From Chloroflexota bacterium (GTDB lineage: Bacteria; Chloroflexota; Ktedonobacteria; Ktedonobacterales; Ktedonobacteraceae): a DNA stretch of 46,354 nucleotides. Positions 24,398 to 32,865 of the stretch are shown here, piece by piece. Each line of letters begins with the position of its first letter. Positions within the stretch are counted from its first letter, which is position 1. The translations under genes were made by a program, and so were the position numbers. The notes beneath the pieces are model-generated. The model had not been told where the DNA came from and did no database searches. It worked only from the letters and a program-made list of their open reading frames with translations. The stretch lies in contig VBJK01000098.1 of the NCBI GenBank assembly GCA_005879655.1, positions 1-46,354 on the forward strand, read 5' to 3'.

Positions 24398-26099
24398 AGT
24401 AGATTATTACGGGAGTGCCGTACGAAGTGTGGTTATAAAGCCAGCTAGCCATCTTTTCTGGCATATTGACGCAGCCATGACTGCCATTGCCAGAAAATGA
24501 CTGATCCCCACCGCTATCGACATGAGGAAAATTCGTCCCCGGACCGTAATCAGCTCGCCACCAGCTATCATGGAAGAAGTAACCACCATCGTGGTACTCC
24601 ATGGCAAAATTGATATTGGTATCGGGATACCAGAATGCCGATCCTTTGGGTTCGCTCGATTTGAACTTGGTCGGCGACTCACGCACGAAAATGTGCCAGT
24701 AACCAGGAAGAGAGGGTTTATCATACTGCCCTGTCGTAATGAGGAATGACTGCACTACCTTGCCATCTTGATAAAGCCGCAATGCTTGTTCTATCAGCGA
24801 TACGACGATTACTTGGCCCGCTGTGAGACGATAGTGTTGCAGCAATTGCGTATCGGTCTCATGAACCTGATTCGCAGGAGTTTTATCGTTATAAGCAGCT
24901 TCCATAGAGTGCAGGTGCAGGATATTGTTTTGCGCAAGATTGACTAATGCCCGATAATCGTCCTCCGTCTTAGCACTAAAGAGCGCTGCATCCGCATCCG
25001 AGCCGATACCTTGCTCATCGTACTCATAATCCAGGGGATAGGAATGGCCATTCATTGGATCTACATATTGATGCGTTGCACCCCAGTCTGCGACTTCCTG
25101 ATGAAACTGCTTCAAGAGAGTACTGGCCTGAGCCTTCAAGTACGGTATCTGGGTTGCAGCAACATCGCTGTCGATCTGAGATGAGACCTTGAGAAAGTCT
25201 CTGAGCGACTTGGCATGATCCAATGCATTCTGGTCGGCGGCAAGGCGTTGTCGATAGCCAGTTACATTGACACCCCACTGCGCCATCTGATCAAGATCAA
25301 GGCCAAGTTGCTTGAGCTTGGCTGTCCCAACATACGGGATCGCCTGCGCTGAGAGTGCAGAGGTGGTTTGTATCTGAGCATTGATCAGATTAATAAGCCG
25401 CGTAAAGTCATCAGGCTGTGTTGCGCTACGAAACTGTGACAGATCATCCTGTTCCTGCTGGCGCAAAGCCGTTACATCCAGGCGCGAGTCTGCCAACTGC
25501 TTAATGAGATTACGGAAATTGGTGAGCGCATCATTCGCTGGCCCCATCAAACGCAACGCTTGCGTAGACTTTCTGGCACTCGCGCCGATTTGCAGGTAGT
25601 GTTTGGGATATTGCGCCTGTGCCATCTGGCTCTGATTCACAGCCAATTGATCCGCAAAGGTTTTCGTCTCCACAAATCCCTCAGCCTGACGCTGAGCCAG
25701 CAGGGTTGCGAAGCTCTTCATATCCAGCATCGTCTGGTAGTCCAGTTGCTCTGTCACCTTCGTTTCCAGGCCTTGTACTTGCAAGGTGAGGATCTGATAG
25801 CGTTGTGCAAGATTATTATAATATGCATGAGCTGGTTGATCTGAAAAAAGAGGAACAGGGGTAGGTGCCGTATTCACTTGTGTTTCTTGATCCATGATAG
25901 ATTTTAATACGTTATGCGGGACACCGATACCCTGCGCATGGGCGATGGTTTGATCAAGGATAGCTTTCTCACGTGTTGCTTGCTTCTGCAAACCTGACTC
26001 ACTTCCGCAAGCGCTGAGGGCTAGCATGACCAGCAAAGCAATGCTTATGGTAGCCATAGCTTTCCTAAGATGACGAGAAGAGATGAATTGATAGCTCAT
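24396..26099 (-). CDS. L,D-transpeptidase (YkuD) lipoprotein with helical N-terminal region
   Basis: 567 residues from ATG 26099 (GGAGG 12 nt upstream). The frame is open to 26180. A lipoprotein signal AMATISIALLVMLALSAC gives lipidated Cys31. Residues 40-430 are mostly helical, Gln-rich, possibly coiled coil (LEACIA-free; e.g. QVQGLETKVTEQLDYQTM). The C-terminal YkuD domain (about 445-567) starts QVIVVSLIEQALRLYQDGKV, has HDSWW and ends with the catalytic SHGCVNMP, Cys543, and a final GTPVIIY. These enzymes form 3-3 cross-links in peptidoglycan or attach proteins to it, on the outer face of the membrane. The long helical region probably spaces the enzyme from the membrane. Confidence 0.92.
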   Translation of the reverse strand: MSYQFISSRHLRKAMATISIALLVMLALSACGSESGLQKQATREKAILDQTIAHAQGIGVPHNVLKSIMDQETQVNTAPTPVPLFSDQPAHAYYNNLAQRYQILTLQVQGLETKVTEQLDYQTMLDMKSFATLLAQRQAEGFVETKTFADQLAVNQSQMAQAQYPKHYLQIGASARKSTQALRLMGPANDALTNFRNLIKQLADSRLDVTALRQQEQDDLSQFRSATQPDDFTRLINLINAQIQTTSALSAQAIPYVGTAKLKQLGLDLDQMAQWGVNVTGYRQRLAADQNALDHAKSLRDFLKVSSQIDSDVAATQIPYLKAQASTLLKQFHQEVADWGATHQYVDPMNGHSYPLDYEYDEQGIGSDADAALFSAKTEDDYRALVNLAQNNILHLHSMEAAYNDKTPANQVHETDTQLLQHYRLTAGQVIVVSLIEQALRLYQDGKVVQSFLITTGQYDKPSLPGYWHIFVRESPTKFKSSEPKGSAFWYPDTNINFAMEYHDGGYFFHDSWWRADYGPGTNFPHVDSGGDQSFSGNGSHGCVNMPEKMASWLYNHTSYGTPVIIY

Positions 26100-26304
26100 A
26101 GTTCTAGCAATGCCTCCTGGTCTTATTATGTGATGAGAGCTAAAACGAAATGGATATATACATCTTAAACCATGGTACATAATATTTGTTTATACACTAA
26201 TTTTGACGGATACTAAGAATATGGAGGATCAGCCTGCCTATATATATTATATCAATTTCTCCTAGGAAAAAGTAGCGTCCTCTCTAGCGATGAGATTGAC
26301 ATCA

Positions 26305-26366
26305 ATGTTGTATGCGAGATATGCCAGCATCGGGCTAACAGGTCTCGCATACAACGTCAACGTGGC
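26305..26366 (-). terminator. hairpin downstream of the PLP enzyme gene
   Basis: GTTGTATGCGAGA and its complement TCTCGCATACAAC form a 13-bp core extended by partial pairing of TTGACATCAAT with CGTCAACG. It lies 13 bp past the stop at 26379. No U-run is visible. Confidence 0.55.
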
Positions 26367-26378
26367 ATTAGCAACAAA

Positions 26379-27515
26379 TTATGCGAGGGCTTGCTCTAGA
26401 TCTTTGAGCAGGTCCTCAAGATCTTCAATACCTACAGAAAGCCTGAGCAGAGTGTCAGTCAGGCCTCTCGCCTCTCGTATCTCTCTGGGAATGGAACCAT
26501 GAGTCATGCTGGCGGGATGGCAGACTAGTGATTCAACGCCGCCTAGACTTTCGGCAAAGGTAAAGATCTTAAAACGTCGCACTACCCTGTCAACATCCTC
26601 TAGCACACCCCGGAATTGGAAGGAGACCATACCCCCAAAACCACTCATCTGTCGCATGGCCAGCTGATGGTCGGGATGAGATGGCAACCCTGGATAAAAG
26701 ACCTTTTCGACGCGTGGATGCTCGCTGAGAAACTTTGCAACTGCCAGTGCATTTGCTTCATGCTGGCGCATACGTACCGCCAACGTTTTAACCCCACGCA
26801 AGGTCAGCCATACATCGAAGGGACCCGGCACCGCACCGGCGGCATTCTGATGAAACTTGAGAGCCTCGTATACTGCTTGGTTATTTGTCACCAGCGCGCC
26901 ACCAATTACATCGCTATGCCCATTGATATATTTCGTCGTGCTATGCAAGACGATATCGGCCCCCAGCTCAAGCGGCTGCTGGAAATAGGGACTACAGAAG
27001 GTGTTATCGACGACGAGTAGTACGTTATGACGGTGGGCGATATCGGCAACGGCGCGGATATCAACCAAGCTGAGCAAGGGATTCGTCGGTGTCTCCAGCC
27101 AGATCAACCTGGTATTGGGACGCATGGCTCGCTCGTACTCGGCGCTCGTACTAGCACCAACATAGCTCGTCTCTACATTATAACGGCGCATAACGCGTTC
27201 AAAGATACGATACGTACCCCCGTAGAGATCATCACACGAGACTATATGATCTCCTGCACTCAACAGGCTCAGCACCGTATTCTCAGCTGCCAGCCCAGAA
27301 GCAAAGGCTAGCCCATAGGTACCGTTTTCCAGCGCTGCGATACAAGCTTCCAATGCACTACGCGTAGGATTTCCCGTGCGAGCATATTCGTACCCTTTAT
27401 GTTCGCCCATACCCGTCTGGGCATAGGTTGAAGTTTGATAAATAGGCGTCATAATCGCGCCAGTGGTCGGGTCCGCTTCCTGACCGGCGTGAATCGCCTT
27501 GGTCGAAAATTTCAT
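26379..27515 (-). CDS. cystathionine gamma-synthase / gamma-lyase family PLP enzyme
   Basis: 378 residues from ATG 27515 with GGAGG ten bases upstream. Fold-type I Cys/Met metabolism enzyme. Signatures: MTPIYQTSTYAQT, YARTGNPTRSALE, PLP phosphate site FASGLAAENTVL, Asp170 to the pyridine N (LLVVDNTFCSPYFQQP), internal aldimine Lys195 in HSTTKYINGHSDVIGG, and ESLVCHPASMTHGSIP near the C-terminus. Enzymes of this group either join O-acyl-homoserine and cysteine (MetB) or cleave cystathionine/homocysteine/methionine (CTH, MGL). Sequence alone does not decide, and no methionine or cysteine gene sits next to it. It is monocistronic. Confidence 0.93.
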   Translation of the reverse strand: MKFSTKAIHAGQEADPTTGAIMTPIYQTSTYAQTGMGEHKGYEYARTGNPTRSALEACIAALENGTYGLAFASGLAAENTVLSLLSAGDHIVSCDDLYGGTYRIFERVMRRYNVETSYVGASTSAEYERAMRPNTRLIWLETPTNPLLSLVDIRAVADIAHRHNVLLVVDNTFCSPYFQQPLELGADIVLHSTTKYINGHSDVIGGALVTNNQAVYEALKFHQNAAGAVPGPFDVWLTLRGVKTLAVRMRQHEANALAVAKFLSEHPRVEKVFYPGLPSHPDHQLAMRQMSGFGGMVSFQFRGVLEDVDRVVRRFKIFTFAESLGGVESLVCHPASMTHGSIPREIREARGLTDTLLRLSVGIEDLEDLLKDLEQALA

Positions 27516-27742
27516 TACACAAAAACCTCCAACAATCTCGTCCACAATGGAGCTAGATGCATTAGAGCGAATATATTACTATCCTTTCTAATAAACAATA
27601 TAACCGCATAATATTGACTGACTATTCCCAATAGCCTCTCATCCGCGACTTGCACAGCAAGATGACTTCTTTAAATATGATATGGTATAAAGAGATACAT
27701 AACAAATGATATGTACCGCTTTGAACAAAAGGAAACACTCTG

Positions 27743-28567
27743 ATGATGGACACATCACAAATACCCTTGAACAATGATGAACAGCGTACCCGTACGACCG
27801 AAGTCAAACCTTCACAATCTGTTGTGGGCGTCTTATTAGTCCATGGCTTAAACGGTAGCAAACGCGACATGGAGGAGCTAGCTACACACCTCGCGTCCAC
27901 TGGCATCATCACCAGAAATATCCTCTTACCCGGACATGGCACACACGTCAATGATATGCTCCCTTTGGGCTGGCCGGAGTGGGCTACCGCCGTCAAACAG
28001 GAATTGCAGTTGCTTAAACAAAGTTGTGATCGGGTGTTTCTCATCGGACACTCATTAGGCGGTGCACTGTGTCTCCATGCCGCAGCACACGAGCAAGTTG
28101 CAGGCATTGTCGCAATATGTGCACCCTTATATATGCATCCACACATGCTCTCCCTTGTGCGCCTGGTCAAACGCATTACCCCCATGCTCCCGACGATACG
28201 AGAAGACGTATGCGATCGCGCGGCACGCCGACGCTACACACGCGATGTCTACCGCTGGACACCTATGGCTCCTTTGGAGAGTATGCTCCTTTACCTGCCA
28301 CGATTGCGCGAGGAATTGCCCCGCATCACTGCCCCGGCATTGATTATGACTTCTCGCTATGACCATGTGGTACCAGCACGCGATGGCTATGCCATCTATC
28401 ATCTTATCGGCTCCGAAGAGAAACATATTATCACTTTTTACCGCTCGTACCATCTTTTGATGAAAGATCATGATCGTGAAGAAGTTTTTGCAAAGACACT
28501 CGCGTTTATACAGCGCCATATACCTAAAAATGAGTTACATACCACAAAAGTAAAGATTAAACCGTAG
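27743..28567 (+). CDS. alpha/beta hydrolase (carboxylesterase / monoacylglycerol lipase type)
   Basis: 274 residues. ATG 27743 or 27746, with AAAGGAA upstream. Cytoplasmic serine hydrolase of the Est30-like group. The oxyanion/lid region is VLLVHGLNGSKRDMEELA (30-47) and LLPGHGTH. The triad is Ser104 in GHSLGG, Asp207 in SRYDHVVP and His237 in SYHLLMKDHD. Expected substrates are short- to medium-chain esters or monoglycerides. The stop TAG at 28565-28567 lies within a CGTAGC-type repeat unit (28563-28586), the same phase as in rnhB. Confidence 0.93.
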   Translation: MMDTSQIPLNNDEQRTRTTEVKPSQSVVGVLLVHGLNGSKRDMEELATHLASTGIITRNILLPGHGTHVNDMLPLGWPEWATAVKQELQLLKQSCDRVFLIGHSLGGALCLHAAAHEQVAGIVAICAPLYMHPHMLSLVRLVKRITPMLPTIREDVCDRAARRRYTRDVYRWTPMAPLESMLLYLPRLREELPRITAPALIMTSRYDHVVPARDGYAIYHLIGSEEKHIITFYRSYHLLMKDHDREEVFAKTLAFIQRHIPKNELHTTKVKIKP

Positions 28568-28726
28568 CTGCGCAATTTATTGCGCCGTACTCTTTCACAA
28601 ATATTCGTAGCTGTGCAAATTATTGCACCATTTTTCTTTTTTACCCCTGGCGCAATAATTTGCGCTGCTACGGACTTTTCTCCTCTCACCTCTTTTACCC
28701 CTGGCGCAATAATTTGCGCTACTACG
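28563..28726. repeat. four CGTAGC-type palindromic units, two facing two
   Basis: Unit 1 (CGTAGCTGCGCAATTTATTG.., 28563-28586) and unit 2 (CGTAGCTGTGCAAATTATTG.., 28606-28629) point right. Units 3 (28649-28672) and 4 (28703-28726), GGCGCAATAATTTGCGCTGC.. and GGCGCAATAATTTGCGCTAC.., point left. Units 3 and 4 are also preceded by a shared TTTTACCCCT. Each unit is itself a hairpin, and facing units can pair. The array fills most of the gap between the hydrolase stop and the next gene. Confidence 0.78.
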
Positions 28727-28747
28727 GGCTGGGTTACAGTTCCCCTC

Positions 28748-28771
28748 GGTGCAAAAAGTTGACGTGCACCC
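28748..28771. repeat. GGTGCA..TTGACG..TGCACC motif, copy 1
   Basis: The 6-bp arms GGTGCA and TGCACC flank AAAAGTTGACG. A second copy with 8-bp arms is at 30808-30834. It lies just upstream of the TolB-like gene. Confidence 0.5.
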
Positions 28772-28801
28772 ATTTTGTGATAGTAGACAGGCGTCCTCTT
28801 T

Positions 28802-30313
28802 ATGCCTGTGATATACTGGTACCGCTCATTAGAAAATTGTTTGGAGTTACTAGAAACCTTGACAGTAAGTAGTCCACCGGAACCATCAGAACAGCCCAGA
28901 TCTGCGCCCTTGCCTGCACCAGAGTCACACTTTTCGCGTGCGGGCGTGATCTCAGTACTAGCACTTATCACACTGGTACTTGTGCTCTTCACAGGTCTGT
29001 CTGTGAGTTATTTTCCAGAGTTGGTTCAGCCAACGCCATCGGTGACAACGACGAGCATAAGGGTCTCCCCTACAGAGACGCCAACGCTAGCCCGTCCTCT
29101 CCAAATACCACCCGACAATATGAGTGCCACGGCATTGCCGATGCCAGCAAATCAATATGTCCTGTACGAGCAGAAGGATAATATATACATGACGCCACTG
29201 GCTGGTGGTAGCCCGGTATTATTGCACACACCTGGTTATTTATACAGCCGTGCCGTACCACCAATCGTGACCCCTGACGGGCAGCTTTTATATAGCGGAG
29301 ATGGCTTGTGGTTAACAAAGCTCTTCCAAGACGCACCACGGAAAATAGCTACGCTCGCCCCAGATCAAGTGATTACGTCGATGGTCCTTAACCAGGATAG
29401 CACAATGGTTGCTTGGAGCACTGAGCCAAAGAATGGGAGTGGCACGGTCAATATTTATGCTGGCCCACTGAATGCTTCACAACTGGTATACCAACATTCT
29501 GCTTCCAACTGTCCCTGTTTCCGCGTTTTTTCATTCCTCAATAACAATCAAGCATCAAAGCAACATACCACACTGCTGCTAACCGATGATCGTGGCGACC
29601 ACCGAGCAGTACAATATGGCTTGTGGACACTGGATATCGCAAACTTGCCGCTCTCAAGCGCTACCAGTTCACCAGTTGCAACTGTCATGCCAACCACCAC
29701 AGCAACTGCCACTGCTAGCTCTGTACAGACGCAGTTGTTAGACGGCAATGCTTTACAAATGCCTTTAGCGCTTGCCCCGGATGGCAGTACGCTCCTCTAC
29801 TCAACCTACGGCGGTGTTGTACCAGAGCCGACCAATGGTAGCGTGCCTGAAGACATTGCAGCGTTAAATTACGCCAATAGTCTCTCTCTGGCTACCGTCG
29901 ATGACCAGGCTCTGACCTTGCAGGCACAACAGGTACTCTTACCTGAACAGCATGGCCTGAGTGGCATCGCTGACTATCATTGGGAGATGTCGCCATTATT
30001 TTCCCCAGATGGCCATACACTCGTGTACGTGGTCTTTTCCAGCGATAATCAGCCCCCCTTTAATCGCCACAGCGCCCTCTATACAGTACAGATTACAGGC
30101 CATGGCACACATATGCACGCTGCACAACCTCAACTACTGGCAACAGGTTCCTCGCGTTTTATTGAGCCAGGCGCATGGGTCAACAATCAAACCTTTACCT
30201 TTTATGCTGATACCGTTATTTATATGCTGGATATTAAAAGTGGCACGATCACGCAGGTTGCGCAAGTCCACAGTTATGCCCACATTGTAGCGACTGTTCA
30301 GCGGCAAATGTGA
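28802..30313 (+). CDS. membrane-anchored TolB/WD40-like beta-propeller protein
   Basis: The frame opens with ATG 28802, but a -10-like TATACT lies at 28812-28817 inside the first codons, and TTG 28859 has GGAG 12 nt upstream, so translation may start at 28859. After a short polar N-terminus there is one TM helix (AGVISVLALITLVLVLFTGL) and a Pro/Thr-rich spacer (TPSVTTTSIRVSPTETPT). The exported domain has PD40/WD40-like blades: YVLYEQKDNIYMTPLAGGSP, PIVTPDGQLLYSGDGLW, LALAPDGSTLLYSTYGG, PLFSPDGHTLVYVVFS. The repeated APDG/SPDG turns fit a TolB-type propeller, usually a protein-binding scaffold. No enzyme site was found. A hairpin region follows. Confidence 0.78.
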   Translation: MPVIYWYRSLENCLELLETLTVSSPPEPSEQPRSAPLPAPESHFSRAGVISVLALITLVLVLFTGLSVSYFPELVQPTPSVTTTSIRVSPTETPTLARPLQIPPDNMSATALPMPANQYVLYEQKDNIYMTPLAGGSPVLLHTPGYLYSRAVPPIVTPDGQLLYSGDGLWLTKLFQDAPRKIATLAPDQVITSMVLNQDSTMVAWSTEPKNGSGTVNIYAGPLNASQLVYQHSASNCPCFRVFSFLNNNQASKQHTTLLLTDDRGDHRAVQYGLWTLDIANLPLSSATSSPVATVMPTTTATATASSVQTQLLDGNALQMPLALAPDGSTLLYSTYGGVVPEPTNGSVPEDIAALNYANSLSLATVDDQALTLQAQQVLLPEQHGLSGIADYHWEMSPLFSPDGHTLVYVVFSSDNQPPFNRHSALYTVQITGHGTHMHAAQPQLLATGSSRFIEPGAWVNNQTFTFYADTVIYMLDIKSGTITQVAQVHSYAHIVATVQRQM

Positions 30314-30334
30314 TGGATAGAGTGTAGAGACAAG

Positions 30335-30390
30335 TGTAACGAACTGCTCAGCGCAGATGCAGGCTGAGCATTCGCGGACGACAGTTACAC
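30335..30390. terminator. nested hairpin between convergent genes
   Basis: GTGTAAC and GTTACAC form an outer pair, GCTCAGC and GCTGAGC an inner hairpin around GCAGATGCAG. It lies between the TolB-like gene stop and the SufT-like gene stop and can serve both. Confidence 0.5.
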
Positions 30391-30696
30391 CATACCGAGT
30401 TCCCACTTGGCATCTTCAGTCATACGATCGGGGGACCAGGGCGGGTCAAAGGTAAGATCAACTTTACATTTCTTCACGTTTTCAACCTGCTCTACACGCA
30501 TCTGCACCTCTTCAATGACCTCACCAGCCATCGGACAGCCCATAGCCGTCAGGGTCATACTGACATGGACATTCCCCTCCTCATTGTTGATCTCTACATC
30601 ATAGATCAGCCCCAGATCGACAATATTGACGGGTATCTCCGGGTCATAGCACTCGTGGAGTGCATCCATCACTTCTGCTTTATTAATTTCTGCCAT
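30385..30696 (-). CDS. SufT-like / MIP18 (DUF59) iron-sulfur assembly factor
   Basis: 103 residues, the full length of a stand-alone DUF59 protein. Signatures: VMDALHECYDPEIPVNIVDLG (DPEI/PVxIxxLGLI), MTLTAMGCPMAGEV with the conserved Cys, and DLTFDPPWSPDRMTEDAKWE. These proteins help mature Fe-S proteins (SufT) and the phenylacetate ring oxygenase partner PaaD. In the absence of paa genes the SufT role is the natural guess. The ATG follows AAAGGAGG. A near-consensus promoter lies 61 bp upstream. It is monocistronic. Confidence 0.93.
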   Translation of the reverse strand: MAEINKAEVMDALHECYDPEIPVNIVDLGLIYDVEINNEEGNVHVSMTLTAMGCPMAGEVIEEVQMRVEQVENVKKCKVDLTFDPPWSPDRMTEDAKWELGMV

Positions 30697-30756
30697 TCAC
30701 GCAGCCTCCTTTAGGTTCTCTTTAATCCGAGGAAATAAGTCGGAATATGTTCTTGT

Positions 30757-30786
30757 AATATAGCGTAGTAGAGGCTGTCTTGTCAA
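30757..30786 (-). promoter_or_regulatory. promoter of the SufT-like gene
   Basis: On the minus strand TTGACA (30786-30781), an 18-bp spacer and TATATT (30762-30757). The 5' UTR would be about 50 nt. Confidence 0.75.
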
Positions 30787-30807
30787 AACCGGCTTATTTA
30801 TCGGTGC

Positions 30808-30834
30808 CGGGGTGCAAAAATTGACGTGCACCCC
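30808..30834. repeat. GGTGCA..TTGACG..TGCACC motif, copy 2
   Basis: The arms GGGGTGCA and TGCACCCC flank AAAATTGACG. It lies 14 bp past the ribokinase stop and could act as its 3' hairpin. It matches copy 1 at 28748 in 22 of 23 core bases. Confidence 0.55.
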
Positions 30835-30847
30835 CACAGGATCAGCA

Positions 30848-31792
30848 TCAAGAACGATACAATGCAAGAACTTCCGCCCGTTTCGGCAAGCCAGACTGGG
30901 CACCAAACTTCGTTACTTTCAGGGCACTAGCACGAACCGCAAAACGCAAGGCTTCTTCTGACCGCTGCCCCTCGGTCAGAGCTACCGTCAGAGCACCAAC
31001 GAAACAATCTCCTGCGGCAGTCGTATCGACAACCTCAACCTTTGGAGCGGGCTGATACAGACTACGTTGCTTGCCCTCTGCATCGTCAGTGATGAGCAGA
31101 GCACCACGTGCTCCCAGTGTCAGCACAACAGTTGGGATGCCATAGCTGTGCAGGACTGTTCCCACGATACGAGCATCCTCCGTACTACTCACCCGTTGCC
31201 CAGTGAGCAGACTGGCCTCGTTCTCATTTAAGACCAGTACAGTAATCTGCTTGAGTGTTTCGCGGGGAAGTTGCTGCGCTGGTGCAAGGTTAAATACAAT
31301 GGGGATACGTGCTTCATGAGCGGCAGCAATTAACTTTTTAACGGTCAGTACAGGTATTTCGAGTTGGAGAACCAGAGCTTTGGCCTGTCGCATGGCTGTC
31401 ATGATCGCAGAAAGCTGCGCTTCATCTTCGCCAACACGCATATTAGCACCAGATGCTACGACAATAGCATTCTCACCCTTATGTGACAAAAAAATAAACG
31501 CAACTCCACTGGCATCTTCTTGATCAACAGCTATAAGGCCCGTGTCGATGCCTTCTTCCTGTAGCGCCTTTAAGAGCTTTCCTCCAAAGGGATCAGCACC
31601 GACACGACCTGCCATGGCGACACTAGCCCCCAGGCGAGCCATTGCTACAGCCTGGTTGGCACCCTTACCTCCTGGCACGAGTGTGAGAGAACTCGCGCCC
31701 AATAACGTTTCTCCTAATGTGGGGAGGCGTGCAACACGAACCACTTGGTCCATGTTGATACTACCAACAACTAGGATCGCCCCTGATCCCAT
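30848..31792 (-). CDS. rbsK: ribokinase (PfkB family)
   Basis: RbsK phosphorylates ribose to ribose-5-phosphate. 314 residues from ATG 31792 (GGAGG 5 nt upstream; the frame is open to 31816). PfkB motifs: N-terminal SINMDQVVRVARLPTLGETL with the ribose-binding DxxxxVxxLPxxGE pattern, GGKGANQAVAMARLG (41-55), the ATP site VVLTLGARGALL, and DTTAAGDCFVGALTVAL with catalytic base Asp262. No ribose transporter or repressor is nearby, so the gene is isolated. It is divergent from a response regulator. Other PfkB sugar kinases are a minor alternative. Confidence 0.92.
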   Translation of the reverse strand: MGSGAILVVGSINMDQVVRVARLPTLGETLLGASSLTLVPGGKGANQAVAMARLGASVAMAGRVGADPFGGKLLKALQEEGIDTGLIAVDQEDASGVAFIFLSHKGENAIVVASGANMRVGEDEAQLSAIMTAMRQAKALVLQLEIPVLTVKKLIAAAHEARIPIVFNLAPAQQLPRETLKQITVLVLNENEASLLTGQRVSSTEDARIVGTVLHSYGIPTVVLTLGARGALLITDDAEGKQRSLYQPAPKVEVVDTTAAGDCFVGALTVALTEGQRSEEALRFAVRASALKVTKFGAQSGLPKRAEVLALYRS

Positions 31793-32017
31793 CATAACCT
31801 CCAAAGGATATAACAAACTTATAGAAGGGTTACATTAACAGCATACAATATCACGAAACACTCACGCAATATGCTTCGTGTTATGAGATGAGTGCAGGAT
31901 TTTACCAAGGCCCTATACTCATCCAACCACAGGATAAGGTTAAGATCCCTCCACATTACCCAACGAATCTTAACCTCTTTTACAGTCATCTCTCCATGGG
32001 AGATTAACATTTCTAGT

Positions 32018-32040
32018 GTATATATTGATATATATCATAG
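32018..32040. promoter_or_regulatory. AT-rich palindrome upstream of the response regulator
   Basis: TATATATTGATATATATCATA contains overlapping inverted repeats. It is placed between divergent rbsK and the regulator, so it could hold a promoter or an autoregulatory site. This is based on symmetry only. Confidence 0.35.
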
Positions 32041-32091
32041 TTACTATCGGATTTTTTGCTAAAAAATAGAGAGCAAGTAGGGGAGGAACAT

Positions 32092-32817
32092 ATGGCAATT
32101 CAAGTAAATGACCTAGACATAGCCAGAGCATACCAGAGAACAATACAGGGTCAGCAGTGTATTCGCATTGTTGTCGCGGACGACCTGCGTCTCTTTCGTG
32201 AGAGCATTGCTGAGGTTTTGGATGCTGAGCCGTCTTTTTCCGTCGTAGGATTAGCGGGCAATGGCCTGGAGGCGATCGAATTAGTGCGGCAGTTAGCGCC
32301 AGACATTCTGTTATTGGATGTTAAAATGCCACAAATAGATGGCATTACGGCCATTCGCCAGATTAAAATGGAGAGGCCAGAGACACGTATGATTCTGCTG
32401 ACAACGTTGAGTGCCAATGGCTATGTCATGGAGGGATTAGCAGCGGGTGCTAATGGCTATCTCTTGAAGGACACTTCCACTGCTGGCTTAATCTCCGCCA
32501 TTCGCGCCGTCTATGCGGGGGAGCAAGTGACTGCACCTGGGGTGACATGTCAGATTATGCAATTGCTTGATCGCCAAAGTGCCGATAAAGGAAATAGGGT
32601 CCAGCGCGAAGATGGTCTTACGCCACGCGAGATGGAAACGTTATTATTAATCGCCAGAGGGATGATTGCCAAAGAGATTGCTCATACACTTGCCATTAGC
32701 GAGAAAACTGTACGCAACCATATTAGTAGCATTTATCATAAGCTAAACATTTACGATCGCTCACAAGTTGTGATCTATGCGATGAAAAAGGGATTGGTAA
32801 ACATCAACGATGTATAA
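32092..32817 (+). CDS. NarL/LuxR-type response regulator (orphan)
   Basis: 241 residues from ATG 32092, preceded by GGGGAGGA. Receiver domain 22-145: acidic pair Asp30/Asp31 (VVADDLRLF), phospho-acceptor Asp76 (ILLLDVKMPQIDG), Thr104 region (ILLTTLS), Lys126 (YLLKDTS). The LuxR HTH spans 175-238: LTPREMETLLLIARGMIAKE and ISEKTVRNHISSIYHKLNIY. No histidine kinase is adjacent, so the partner is elsewhere. The upstream intergenic region (31793-32091) is AT-rich, with a TATATATTGATATATA palindrome around 32018-32036 that may be an operator. Confidence 0.93.
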   Translation: MAIQVNDLDIARAYQRTIQGQQCIRIVVADDLRLFRESIAEVLDAEPSFSVVGLAGNGLEAIELVRQLAPDILLLDVKMPQIDGITAIRQIKMERPETRMILLTTLSANGYVMEGLAAGANGYLLKDTSTAGLISAIRAVYAGEQVTAPGVTCQIMQLLDRQSADKGNRVQREDGLTPREMETLLLIARGMIAKEIAHTLAISEKTVRNHISSIYHKLNIYDRSQVVIYAMKKGLVNINDV

Positions 32818-32865
32818 GGGCATCCTCTAGCGGTGCTCTGTGCAGCAGACAGGAGCACTTAAGAG

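Noticed and set aside
27622..28185. 187-codon minus-strand ORF antisense to the alpha/beta hydrolase
   Set aside because: Shadow of a clearly coding frame with an intact catalytic triad.
28563..28726. Possible CRISPR array
   Set aside because: Only four units with different orientations and unequal spacers. The units are palindromic repeats, and no cas gene is nearby.
31819..32010. 63-codon minus-strand ORF between rbsK and the response regulator
   Set aside because: AT-rich, no SD, and it lies across the divergent promoter region.
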